Below, piece after piece: positions 1 to 10,830 of a stretch of DNA of 64,000 nt (its first letter is position 1; the number at the start of each line of letters is the position of its first letter). The notes beneath the pieces are model-generated. The model was not told where the DNA came from. It saw only the letters and a list, made by a program, of their open reading frames with translations, and searched no databases. The stretch is from Mactra quadrangularis (taxonomy: Eukaryota > Mollusca > Bivalvia > Venerida > Mactridae), in the NCBI GenBank assembly GCA_025267735.1, contig CM046298.1, forward strand, positions 33,020,764 to 33,084,763, written 5' to 3'. Position numbers and translations under genes: made by a program.

Positions 1-112
1 TATGACTGCATTAAAAACAATAAATTTGTCGGCAGTGGAAATCGAAAGGATTTTTATCCTTTTTTATCACGTGACTTTTGCCCATTGCTATCAAAATCTA
101 CCCACCACAATA

Positions 113-134
113 TCACGGCGTTGAGACGCCGTGA
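113..134. repeat. Perfect 9-bp hairpin
   Basis: TCACGGCGT, loop TGAG, ACGCCGTGA: a GC-rich stem in AT-rich intron DNA upstream of the lectin-like exon. It may be the relic of a small palindromic element. No function can be assigned from the sequence. Confidence 0.5.
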
Positions 135-203
135 AATAAGAACACTGCATTAGAGCGCAAAAGTTATGTTTTAAACAATTAATTGTTTTATAAATGTTAA
201 CAG

Positions 204-3200
204 ATATAAATGGTGACTTTAGCGTCCCTGAGGTTAGCTTTAATGATTTGTGCGAAGCTTACGACACATCAGATGGTTTCTACTTTGTTAGCTGTTCGTC
301 AAAACGATATATAATGTGCCAGTTAAGTGAGTAAATATGTTCTTTGTTCACCAATACATATAATTATTTCTAGTGTTGGTGTTAAAAGATTTAAAAAACT
401 ATGCTTACGTCATTCTTTATGTTTGAAATTCGAATTTATAACACCATCGTGTTATATGTTTCATTAATTCGCTTGCTTATGTGAATGACGTCTTGAGTGT
501 AACTTCATGTTAACTTGGAGGAAGCAAAAGCATTCACATTCTGATTTCAACATTGCAAGAAATGAATTCGTACTCTGCTTGAGATTGCTATTAAAGTACT
601 CATTGATTTTAGCAGCAGGATCACACATAGAAAACGTATATCTTTAATAAGACTTTAATTCTTAATGAATTTACCACAATGGATCTTACACGGGTGGTTT
701 GCAAAATCAAAGAAAAAATTCTACTTCCTTTATCTGCATATAACCAGTCCTAGGCATTATCATCAATACAAGACACGCCAATACGTGTCTTTTGTCAGAC
801 CATACATGTACATTTTGGTAAACAATCGACTCTTCAAAAGTGTCTTGTGGCACCTTGAATGAAAGGGTTTTTAACAGTTTGACATGTTATTACATCTTTG
901 TATTTGTTTTAATTTAATACATATTTTATTACATAAATCGGATTGGATGACAGGCATATAATGCCTATACACATCCACGGTCAAATTATTACAACATGTT
1001 TTTTAATTTGAATAAATAAATAGATACATACATTCATTCATAAACAAAAAACATAATTAGAATGAATAAAAAGTATGAATTTGCTTTAGAGATCCATTTC
1101 TAAATATATTTATATATTTGAACAAAGATGTGATGCCATGAATCATATGATTATTGATCATAAATTTATGTTTCCATGTATATATGTACAACAATCTAAT
1201 ATTTTAGTCATAGGAACAGAATTGCCAGAAGGTTATAGAGAGTGCTTTAATGGTGGTAAGAACTTATTCAGTTAGTAATTGTTAAAATTGGTAAAATCTC
1301 GCATTAAATTAACTACAGCATTAAGGTGTTCGTAAACATATGTCTATATGGTTTAATAGAAACATTTGATCTTGGCAAAATAATAATACAACAATGGTCA
1401 ACAGAATTTTAGCTACTTATGGAATAAAAAAAGTTTTACTACATACTTGAAATGTTTGTTAAGTAAAGTCGAAGTGCACGATGCTTATTAAGTTTAAAAA
1501 GCAGGTGTTAAAGATAGTATAGATAATAAACTCGTATATACATTTACAGATCAACCTCAGACATCACCGAAACCATCGACTATAACGTTTTCACATTTTG
1601 CTTTCCCGAAAAAAAATCCTATCATTGGAACTGGTGACACGTCTACCCCTAATACATTAAATACAAATGGCAAACAATCAGACAAACCAAGTGGAAATAG
1701 TAGGCCTCCATGTAATTATAAGCATTTTTAGTGTTGTGTATAAGTATATTGCTTCCTTAATTTTATTACTGGAATAAGGAAATATTAAAACTTGCTGTTT
1801 TACAACAAAATGACGGAAATCATATTTTAAGGATATGTTTTATAAATACACTGACATCGCCATGTACAAACCGAATACTTATTATGTTTAACGACAATAT
1901 TTGCAGTAGCAAATACATAGAAGTAAACAGTTACTCATCTAATGGACTTAATGATCAATTGTGCTTCATTGCACTATTGTAGGTAACGTGTTGAGTAAGG
2001 ACAATTTTGACACAGGACAAAACAGGGTCTATAATTTCTTGTACATATATCAGAATACAACTCTAGTATGCAATTTAAGCTAACACAATATATATGGCCA
2101 TTATTTTTTACGCATATTTAGTCTCTAATTACTCCCACAATATTTATTAACATAATCATTGTAGTTTCTGTTTCTGCAAAAGTTTTTAAACCTGTGTTAC
2201 TAGAGTTATTTGTTGATATGTTTAAAAGACTTATGTTTTAAGTCAGTTTATACATGTATACAATGTAGATATATATACATATGCTATACATTAAACATGT
2301 TAATTTTACGAGAATTTTATTTAAAGTGTATTTTTGTTTGTTTGACTTCTATTTCAGATCTTGGTGTTAAGGTTGGAGTACCGGTGGCTGTATGTATTGT
2401 TTTGTTGATTGTGGTAACAATCGTAATAATCGGTTGTCGCAGGTAAGTAACATTCAGTAAAATTGATCAAAACAATTGTATAGTAGCTATTTACTATAGG
2501 TCATACAATGTCATTATATAGGCCTACAGTAAAAAGCTGCAAACTTCACATGCTGTGAAAAGCGGAACTTCAAAAAAACTGCACAAAATATTTGGTCCAG
2601 AAAATATGGTTAAGTTATATGTCACATTGAAAAATATGAATAGTTGAGAAAACCGGACAGTATTGTCGGTCTTGGCGCTATTTGGTAGTCAAAGTTTCTA
2701 CTGTATATGCAATATAGGAGCACAAGTTTAATTTACATATACAAAAGAAATATAGAAATATAGGCAGAAATATCAGAAATCACCTGACTAAAACCCTTTT
2801 CTATTATCAACCGCATGTCGACAGTGCAATGTTGATGTGAACATTAAATGGCAATGTCCCTACCACCAGCCCCCACTATAGGAACACGTAAGGAGTCCCT
2901 TGCGTCTCGTATGACAAAGTAAAGACTTAAATACTGTAGCTGAAAATATAATACATCTATTTGAGTACGAGGATGTGTACAATATGGGCATCTTGAATTA
3001 GTAATTATACAAACAAAAAATATGACGTATCATCGAGACACTAGAAAATTTGATGATGAATTTGAAATATCATTTCACTTTTACTTCTGCAGATGCTAAT
3101 TCTTTTTTATAACCAAAACATTTTTATCTTCTATCGTTTCATATAGATATCGCAGTAAACAAATGGCATCAGTGGAAAACGGCTATGTGGATAGCAAGTT

Positions 3201-3594
3201 GCAGTCAAAATCTGATAACAAACAGACACCAACCAGATATAATCCAACGTATAATGTTCCGAACGTGGACAAAATGAGAGGTCGGGCGAAATCGGACAAC
3301 TCCGGAAACAATGTTGCTGATAACACGCATGATTATACTTCAGACGTTTCTGAGGAAACTGCGTATGAAAGTGTTAATGACGTTAAAGTGGATGATGAAC
3401 AAAATAGTGACTCCAATGGTGAAAATTATAGATCAGTTAAAAAGACTCCATGCAGTCCGTATTCTGCTATTCGTGGCCGTGATAAAGATGAGATGTACGA
3501 TCCTACAAGAGACAGTAGACAGATATATATATCATCGGATGATTATGATACACTTCAACCCGATACATACAATAGTTTGTGCCGATGGTGCTAA
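204..3594 (+). CDS. C-type-lectin-like single-pass receptor, 3' part (5 exons, 5'-truncated by window)
   Basis: Five exons join in consistent phase: 204-326, 1208-1255, 1550-1711 (alternative donor after 1699, same phase), 2358-2442 and 3147-3594, each with AG acceptors and GT donors (for example GTGAGT at 327 and GTAAGT at 2443). The first exon has three cysteines spaced C-x13-C-x7-C, ending RYIMCQL, which is the pattern at the C-terminal end of a C-type lectin domain. Exons 2 and 3 give a Thr/Ser/Pro/Asn-rich stalk. Exon 4 encodes a hydrophobic transmembrane helix (VAVCIVLLIVVTIVIIG) followed by Arg residues. Exon 5 is a polar cytoplasmic tail with several tyrosine motifs (YESV, YRSV, YSAI, YDTL, YNSL) and ends at a TAA. 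It is probably a surface recognition receptor signalling through phosphotyrosine. The N-terminus and start codon lie before the window. The exon structure is strong; the lectin assignment is moderate, because only the end of the domain is visible. Confidence 0.68.
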
Positions 3595-5055
3595 AAACGG
3601 GAATGACTATACATATGCATAATACTAACATATATTATTATCCAATATGTATAGCCTTAAGCGGATTTTGTATTGTTACAGTAAAGTATTTTTTCAGAGT
3701 CCCTAAAATTCTTGTTCCTTATATAACTAGTCTGAAAAGAGGGAATCCGGAACCTCAAAATTCCAAAAACAGAAAACTGTATAATGTATAACTGTGTTGT
3801 AACCTTTCATACGTTGATAAGTTTCTTACCAGGTTATAACCATTCATAACATTTTCACAATTGCCTTCTGTATACGTTTGTTTACCTACTTTAGATAGAA
3901 AAACTCTTAGACTGACTGTATAGCACAGTCGATTATTAGCACGTCTGACTACAACGATTTCTGGGATCTTTCGTTCGATTCTTGGATGGGACGTACATAA
4001 CTTAGTTGAATTTAGTAATGAAATAATATTAACCACGACCATCCCCTCGCCTACCCCTGTATCACTGACAAAGACATTGGCTTAATACTAACTTAAAGTT
4101 TGGGTTAAAAATCAAGCTCCGGCCATATAACCCGAGTAAAACGACAGACCGACGCAACAATAAAGACAAATTGTTAAAATGGGGAATAAAGTAATATATA
4201 CATTTCGGACTTTAAATACGCCTCTGTTTCTATTCCTGTTATATATATCATTGAATTTCCCATGAATAGAACTTTTTAATGAATGTTAAACGTCAGAAAT
4301 TCATATTCATCTACAATCGAGTGAGACATTTGCTTATCACTTGATACCAACTGACTTTCTGTTTTAATGTGCTAACCGGCCCACATTTAGTGCATTATTA
4401 TGTATTCAAGTAGGTTGTGCATCTTTAATCGAAGGAAGACACTCATTACTTACTAAACCTTATTGTCTCCTCGTCAGGGACGACTGGGTATATTATAAAT
4501 ACAATTTTCACCCAACACATTGGTGCACCATGTATCTTTTGTTTGATTTCACATATTCACACTGTATTAGTTATTTAGTATTTTTACTGTATTAGTTATT
4601 TAGTATTTTACTTCTTACTGAACCTTTATACATGTATCTTATTTAATCATGATGATTGCTTATTTGGTATTCTTTACTCTGAGCAAATTTGCCAGTTAGG
4701 ATATTTAGCAGATTAGATTTAACCTATTCATGATTTTTACCTATACAAATATATTTGTAATATTTTCATATTGTATGTTCTTATTATTATCTTCATTTTA
4801 TACAGATATATATTTTAAGCTTTTATAGTAAACAGATTAAAAACTATTTTGAAACAAGCATATGAATTATTTTGATTAAGTTCGTACAAATGAATATAGA
4901 CATGTAAGTAAGCGCATAATACTTACCACCGCTATGCTCAAGATCCATCATGATGGCAAGATATCATACATAATTGATCTTGTAAACAATACAGAAAAAA
5001 TACAAAGATTTCTTGCCAACAATCTGCACTAGAAACACTTCCCTTCTATTTGTGA
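3595..5055. other. 3' UTR and intergenic DNA after the receptor gene
   Basis: AT-rich, with no supportable gene. It holds an AATAAA (about 4175-4181) that could end the receptor transcript and a 24-bp direct duplication (ACTGTATTAGTTATTTAG core) near 4561-4608. Short open frames here lack coding character. Confidence 0.4.
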
Positions 5056-5275
5056 GCCGCGGCCCACGTAGTGGTTAGCATGTCTGACTTCGAATCAGGA
5101 GATCGCGGGTTCGAAACCCGGTCGCAGCAGGTCATACGCTATGCATGAGTTGTCGGCCTCGTGGTAGGTTAAGTTAGTACTGGTGATAGATAAGTGTACA
5201 GGAAACTTATAGTAGAAAGAGCTGGCCGTTGTATATATGACCTACATATGTATTGAATACGACGTTAAAAAAACG
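5056..5275 (+). mobile_element. tRNA-derived SINE, family A
   Basis: The head looks like a tRNA gene: a TAGTGGTTAGCATGTC A-box region, then a perfect B box GGGTTCGAAACCC about 30 bp later. A non-tRNA body follows (GTTGTCGGCCTCGTGGTAGG ... GACCTACATATG) and ends near an A-run. A second copy lies in reverse at 34941-35156, which shows that it is dispersed. The body and tail argue against a functional tRNA gene. Confidence 0.8.
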
Positions 5276-5594
5276 CCTTCTACTTGTATATTGAAAAGTA
5301 TTTGCGAACATATCACAACATGACCTTAGAGGTTTTCTCAGTGATCTTACAAATGAGTAAGCCAAGTTATCAAACTTACCCGCTCATCGCTCAGTATGCT
5401 CAGTCTGACGGTAGCATATCTTACTACGAATCGTTTAATCAATGCATTAGTAGGACCAACGTACCTTCGTGGAATTTATGAAATACACACGGTCACTTCC
5501 CTGTCATTCTAAGTAGAACAATTGGCAGAGGTGTGCGCTTATTGCCAGCTTTAAAACTTTGTTATTCGGGAAATGCTATGAATGATTGATAAAA

Positions 5595-5863
5595 GCCGCC
5601 TGAATGGCTCCGGTGGTAGCACACAAGTCTACTGATCGAATGGTCGAGGGTTAGTTTCGTGGTGTTTGGTCATAATCATAAAATGATTTCTAAGGCCAGT
5701 TTCTCCCATCTATTACTGATTCTTAATCATGTATGTGCCTAGTAACTGGTAGTCAACTAAATCCAGAGGTCTAGCATTTCCGGATACGTTTGGTAACTTA
5801 ACTGACCACAGTGATTATGACCTATACAATTGTATGCCAGGTCGTTAAATCCAACAACAAAAT
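5595..5863 (+). mobile_element. tRNA-derived SINE, family B (in duplicated unit 1)
   Basis: It begins GCCGCCTGAATGGCTC with a tRNA-like but degenerate head. The body includes CTGATTCTTAATCATG, CCAGAGGTCTAGCATTTCC and GACCTATACAAT, ending at GTTAAATCCAACAACAAAA. The same body occurs at 18454, 46903, 57122 (reverse) and 58543. This copy was present before the segmental duplication, because its partner sits at the same place in unit 2. Confidence 0.7.
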
Positions 5864-6923
5864 TATTTATGAAATGTTAAAAAGTGACATAAAGCACCGC
5901 ACACACACTTTTTTTATATCAAAATTATCAGATAATGTCAAGAACAAAAAACTTTATTTTGACAAGTGGGAACCCTCGAGTGAATTGATCAGTTAAATTT
6001 GGACTGACGAGAACAACAATAAATAACTTGTTCTTGTCAATCTTATCTTAAACATACTGTGATCAAAACTATCGTTACAAGTACTGACAATCACGTTCTA
6101 CTTTAAGTTTCGGTCTACTTTCACTCTGAAATGCAAGGAATAACACACATATTGGAGCGATAGATGTATTTCTTCTTCATAAGAAATTGGTTTTAATGAC
6201 ATAAAGTATAACAACATTCCCTATTGTATACACAGAGTGAATTAGAAACGATACAGATGTAAAAGAAAAAGTTCAATAATCATACATCTGAATTCACTGA
6301 TTAAACAACATCTAATTACGTTTGTGATATAAAGTATTTTTTAATTTGCAGTTTGATTTGATTAACAGAGACCTGTTGTCTGTGACAAACTATGGATTAA
6401 ATTCGTTTATTATTATAAAAAATAAAACTACTGATGTGTAAGAAAATGTAGATTCAAAAATTAGAGATATCTAACACAAAAATAAACCAATATGTGTTTA
6501 TTAATGAATATTGCTTCATAATAGAAAACTATATTAAACCACATATAAAGTTACATGGAAAAAATAATTAAACAGTAAATTGTGCAATAGTCACTTAATT
6601 ACAAGTTAATGGGTCAGTGGAAGACCAGTAACAACACCACATCATCCTTTAATTGTATAGTTCGTTTTTTTTCTTAACTGTCAAAACATGAATAATTTCA
6701 CGGTGACTTCGTGTTTTTTTGTCTAACACTCGTGATACTGTGAAAGTGTGTATTCAATTACCTTGAAATTATTCAAACCTTAACTATTGAGAAAAAAACG
6801 TACCATATGAAGTAAGAATAGTCTGACACATACCTGTCAAATTGTAAGAGATACACATTTAATTTTGTCATATAATTAAGTCATCATTATATATACATTT
6901 CTAAAGTCACACAGAGTCAAACA
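5864..6923. other. Intergenic and 3' flank of serpin copy 1
   Basis: AT-rich DNA between the SINE and the serpin stop codon, conserved in unit 2 (18722-20817). A minus-strand ATTAAA (TTTAAT on plus, about 6858) lies about 60 nt beyond the stop and is the best candidate poly(A) signal for the serpin. I see no other gene here. Confidence 0.45.
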
Positions 6924-8102
6924 TCACAGTTCATCTTTTGATTCTTGCATGGAGGCACCATCTGATAGCGGGTCAACTAATCGTCCAATAAATAAAGGTA
7001 TTTCAAATCTGTGATCCCAGATCATAAACATAAATGGGTGGTCAGCTTTAAATGAGAGAACAATTGGTAATGATCTCTTCTGTATAACAGCTGCTGTGGC
7101 TGCCGCTGCTTCAGTCCCTTCTTCATTGACATCAACAAATGCTTTATGGAATACTTTTGAAACAAACAATTCTTTTCCCATTCCAGACAAATCAGCTTTT
7201 GCATCGTTGAATAAGTCTGGCATACCAAGAGCAGACAACGCATCTTTAAGTTCAAGTGAAGACTCTAATTTAAATTTGGGTAACAATATATCAACTGTAG
7301 CTGGATGAATACCCTTAACAAGACTTTGAAGAAGTTTCAAATCTAATTTCTTTTCAAGCGTAGGTAGTCCATCATTATCGTTTGGTAAGATAACAATCAT
7401 CGAAAGCTCTTCTCCAACATATGGCATCTCAAGGACTTTACAAGATAGATCTCTATTCTCCCCATATTTCACTTTCTTTATTTTAGCTTTCATCATATCA
7501 ACAGACTTAGCAGCAGATTTCAATGGAGTAAACATCATTTTAGATGTAGCTTCAGGCTTGAATTGTGTAGCCCAGTTTCCTTTGAAATATATAGCATTAA
7601 CAACCACCATAGCAGTGAGACTATTCAATGACCCTGACGGTAGTAAATCTTTTATTTTAGAATTAGTGACATCTTCAACCCACTTGTTAATTTCAAGACG
7701 AGCGCCTTCAGCATTACTAGTGTAATCCATAGATTTTAAATCAGCATGGAAATGTTTAGTTACTAATGATAGATATTCTTCAAGAATCGTTTTGTCTGTA
7801 TGAGGGTACAATCTGTTGGCAGTACTGAGTGTAACAGATTCGCTGCCTTCTTTCAATTTACCAACCAGCTTTTTCATCTCAGACAGAAATGATTTTTGGT
7901 CAGTTTGTGTTAGTTTAAGCACCTCTTTCATCTGTTTTTCGGTATCGTTTCTTGCACCAACATGAATCATGGCAAGAACTATAAACATACTACTAGGTGA
8001 CATGAACATGTTACCACAGTTAGCATCACTTGTGACATGATGATACATATCTAAGTTAAATCCACACATTATGTCAGACAATTTACCACCTTTAGATGCC
8101 AT
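6924..8102 (-). CDS. Serpin with KDEL C-terminus, copy 1
   Basis: Full-length serpin (392 aa, normal for the fold) in one coding exon. The ATG at 8102 has a strong context (AACATGG). Visible serpin signatures are NxFxSPSS near residues 31-38, VVVNAIYFKGNW near 166-177, the reactive-loop hinge EEGTEAAAATAA (327-338) and a closing HPFMFMIWDHR...FIGRLVDP. Numbering from the hinge puts P1 at Arg343 with Lys342 at P2 and Ser344 at P1', so this is an inhibitory-type loop with a dibasic bait. The last four residues are KDEL, the ER-retrieval signal. No N-terminal signal peptide is encoded. A splice acceptor (TATTTTCAG on the minus strand) lies 21 nt before the ATG, and a likely 5' UTR exon donor (CAG/GTAAAA) lies near 8224; the frame upstream reaches a TAG without a Met. 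Family identity is certain; the target protease is inferred. Confidence 0.95.
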   Translation of the reverse strand: MASKGGKLSDIMCGFNLDMYHHVTSDANCGNMFMSPSSMFIVLAMIHVGARNDTEKQMKEVLKLTQTDQKSFLSEMKKLVGKLKEGSESVTLSTANRLYPHTDKTILEEYLSLVTKHFHADLKSMDYTSNAEGARLEINKWVEDVTNSKIKDLLPSGSLNSLTAMVVVNAIYFKGNWATQFKPEATSKMMFTPLKSAAKSVDMMKAKIKKVKYGENRDLSCKVLEMPYVGEELSMIVILPNDNDGLPTLEKKLDLKLLQSLVKGIHPATVDILLPKFKLESSLELKDALSALGMPDLFNDAKADLSGMGKELFVSKVFHKAFVDVNEEGTEAAAATAAVIQKRSLPIVLSFKADHPFMFMIWDHRFEIPLFIGRLVDPLSDGASMQESKDEL

Positions 8103-8334
8103 GTTGCTGTTGTTTATAGTACACTGAAAATAAAGTAAGAAAATATTAGTTTTTTGGATGGTGAAAATTTAATGTAATACAATGTAAACATACAGACTAA
8201 CATTTATTTTTATTAAATTTTTACCTGTTCATCAAAACATGTAACGATTTTGTACAAAGGCTAATTATATTGTTTAACAATGGGTTTGATATGTTTTCAA
8301 TTTTTCCTGAGCTAGACATAAATGCCTTCATTGT
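8103..8334 (-). promoter_or_regulatory. 5' UTR intron and upstream exon of serpin copy 1
   Basis: On the minus strand a donor CAG/GTAAAAATTT (about 8224) and an acceptor TTTATTTTCAG (about 8124-8130) frame an intron of about 95 bp. The short exon before it contains no in-frame Met (in-frame TAG upstream), so it looks untranslated. The same arrangement is present in unit 2. I see no clear TATA box before the satellite begins. Confidence 0.5.
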
Positions 8335-10185
8335 AACACTGTCAAGTTACCATTGTCTTACTGTCATGAAATCAATGTCACACTGTCATGAAATCATTGT
8401 CACACTGTCATGAAAGCATTGTCACACTGTCATGAAATCATTGTCACACTGTCATGAAAGCATTGTCACACTGTCATGTTATCATTATCACACTGTCATG
8501 TTATCATTGTCACACTGTCATGTTATCATTATCACACTCTCATGTAATCATTGTCACACTGTCATGTAATCATTGTCAAGTGATCATTGTCAAATGTAAT
8601 GTTATCATGGTCACACTGTCATGCCAGCATTATCACACAGTCATGTTATCATTGCCGCACTGTCATGAACGCATTGTCATGTTATCATTGTCCAATGTAA
8701 TGTTATCCTTGTCACACTGTCATGCCAGCATTATCACACTGTCATGTCATCATTGTCACACTGTCATGTCATCATTGTCACACTGTCATGTCATCATTGT
8801 CACACTGTCATGTTATCATTGTCACACTGTCATGTCATCATTGTCACACTGTCATGTAATCATTGTCACACAGTCATGTTTTCATTGTCCAATTTTCATT
8901 TAATCATTGTTTGTAACACTGCCATGTTTTTGTCACACTGACATGTTATCATTATCACACTGTCATGTAATTATTGTCACACTTCCATGTTATCATTATC
9001 ACACTATTATTATATCATTGTCACAGTGTCATGTAATTGACAAATAGTCATTGTCACCCTGTCATGCCATCATTGTCACACTGTCAGGTCATTATTGTCA
9101 CACTGTCATTTTATCATTGTCACCCTGTCATGCCATCATTGTCACATTGTCAAGCAATTATTGTCACATTGTCATGTCATCATTGCCACACTGTCATGTC
9201 ATCATTGTCACACTGTCATGTTATCATTGTCACAATGTCATGTTATTATTGTCACCCTCTCATGCCATCATTGTCACACTGACATGTCATTATTGTCACA
9301 CTGTCATGTTATCATTGTCACCTGGCCATGGCATCATTGTTACATTGTTATGTCATTTTTGTCACACTGTCATGCAATTATTGTCACACTGTCATGTCAT
9401 CATTGTCACACTGTCATGTCATTGTCAAGTTTTCATTGTCCAAATGTAATGTTATCATTATCACACTGTCATGTCATTATTGCCACACTGCCGTGTTATC
9501 ATTGTTGTAACACTATCATGTTATCATTGTCACATTGACAGGCTATCATTGTCTCACTGTCATGTTTTATTGCCACACTGTCATGTTATCATTGTCACAC
9601 TTTCATGTAATCATTGTTTGTAACACTGTCATGTTTTCATTGTCACACTGACATGTTATCATTGTAACACTGTCATGTCATCATTGTCAAACTGTCGTGT
9701 CATCATTGTCACACTGTCATGTCATCATTGACACACTGTCATGTTAACATTGTCACACTGCCATGTAATCATTGTTTGTAACGCTGTCATGTTTTCAAAT
9801 TGTCATACTGTCATGTTATCATTGTAACACTTTCATGTCATCATTGTTACACTGTCATGTCATCAATGTCACACTGTCATGTTTTCATTGTCACACTGAC
9901 ATGTTATTATTGTAACACTGTCATGTCTTCATTGTCACTGGCTTCTTATCATTGTCACACTGCTATGTTATCATTGTCACCCTGTCATGACCCAAGTCAC
10001 ACACTTGTATTATCATTGTCATACATTTGTGTTATCATTGTCACATATTTGTGTTATCATTGTCACACATTTGCGTTATCATTGTCACACATTTGTGTTA
10101 TCATTGTCACATCGGCATGTTATAATAGTCAGACTGTCATGTCATCATTTTAGCATTGCCTTGTAAACATTTTCACACTGACGTG
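8335..10185. repeat. 22-bp satellite array, unit 1
   Basis: Tandem copies of a 22-bp unit with consensus TCATTGTCACACTGTCATGT plus two variable bases, over about 1.85 kb. Because 22 is not divisible by 3, the array is open in several frames and gives artefactual His/Cys/Val-rich proteins. The 3' end grades into a CACATTTGTGTTATCATTG variant (10010-10110). Each unit contains CTGTCA (TGACAG on the other strand). It lies between the divergent serpin and polymerase genes. Confidence 0.95.
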
Positions 10186-10225
10186 TTATCATGGTGACAC
10201 TGCAAACGTTTATAATACGGAAGTA

Positions 10226-10234
10226 GATCATTGA
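10226..10234. repeat. Left target-site duplication of foldback element
   Basis: GATCATTGA, repeated exactly at 16614-16622. The empty site in unit 2 has one copy (26297-26305). Confidence 0.95.
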
Positions 10235-10299
10235 GGGATTCAATGTTTCTCAACCGATTTTCGTCGATTTCATGCCAACCGATTTCTGATGGTAGTAGT

Positions 10300-10830
10300 A
10301 ATACACAATGAATATAATTAAAATTAAATTTGCTTATTCTATCTTAGAATTGACTTTAATGTAAATGTTAACGTATTGTTTATAAAATATAACTGTTTTC
10401 TAAATACCAAATGCTCAAAATCAACACATGTAGACAAAAAGTGTAGGAACTATTTGACATAAAAACCACGCCTACCTAGTTAGAAATGTTTATACCCCGG
10501 TTTCAAAGAAAATAATTTGCGGTAATTATTGAAAGAAACTGGAAATAAAAGTTACTGTTCTTGATAAGATTGTCGAAAATCATATTTAAGAATATATTAT
10601 TACAGGAACATATAAATGTATACACATTCACGCATACAATGTCATAAGCTCTGTTAACAAGTCGACACTAATTACATAATGGAGTTAACTACGATGAAAA
10701 GCGGTTTAAGTATATTTATCAGTACCATTAGTTGGGAGAGAAACATTAGCAAATAAAGGATTTCTAGCTGGGGGAGCTATAATGAACAAGAGACTATACC
10801 TATACGTAACTAATATTTTTCTATTTTTAG
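10300..10830. other. Left unique flank inside foldback element
   Basis: About 530 bp of AT-rich, non-repetitive DNA between the terminal repeat and the left arm. I see no open frame or known domain. Confidence 0.5.

Noticed and set aside
665..862. 65-codon open frame in the receptor intron
   Set aside because: Lies between two phase-compatible exons and has no splice sites or domain.
5084..5135. Functional tRNA gene
   Set aside because: A and B boxes are present, but the same sequence with a non-tRNA body recurs at 34941, so it is a SINE head.
7096..7308. Antisense open frames in the serpins (also 20990-21202)
   Set aside because: Mirror of the conserved serpin C-terminal coding region.
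8454..10153. Long overlapping open frames rich in His, Cys, Ser and Val
   Set aside because: They are readings of the 22-bp satellite in several frames at once; the unit length is not a multiple of 3 and nothing protein-like is conserved.
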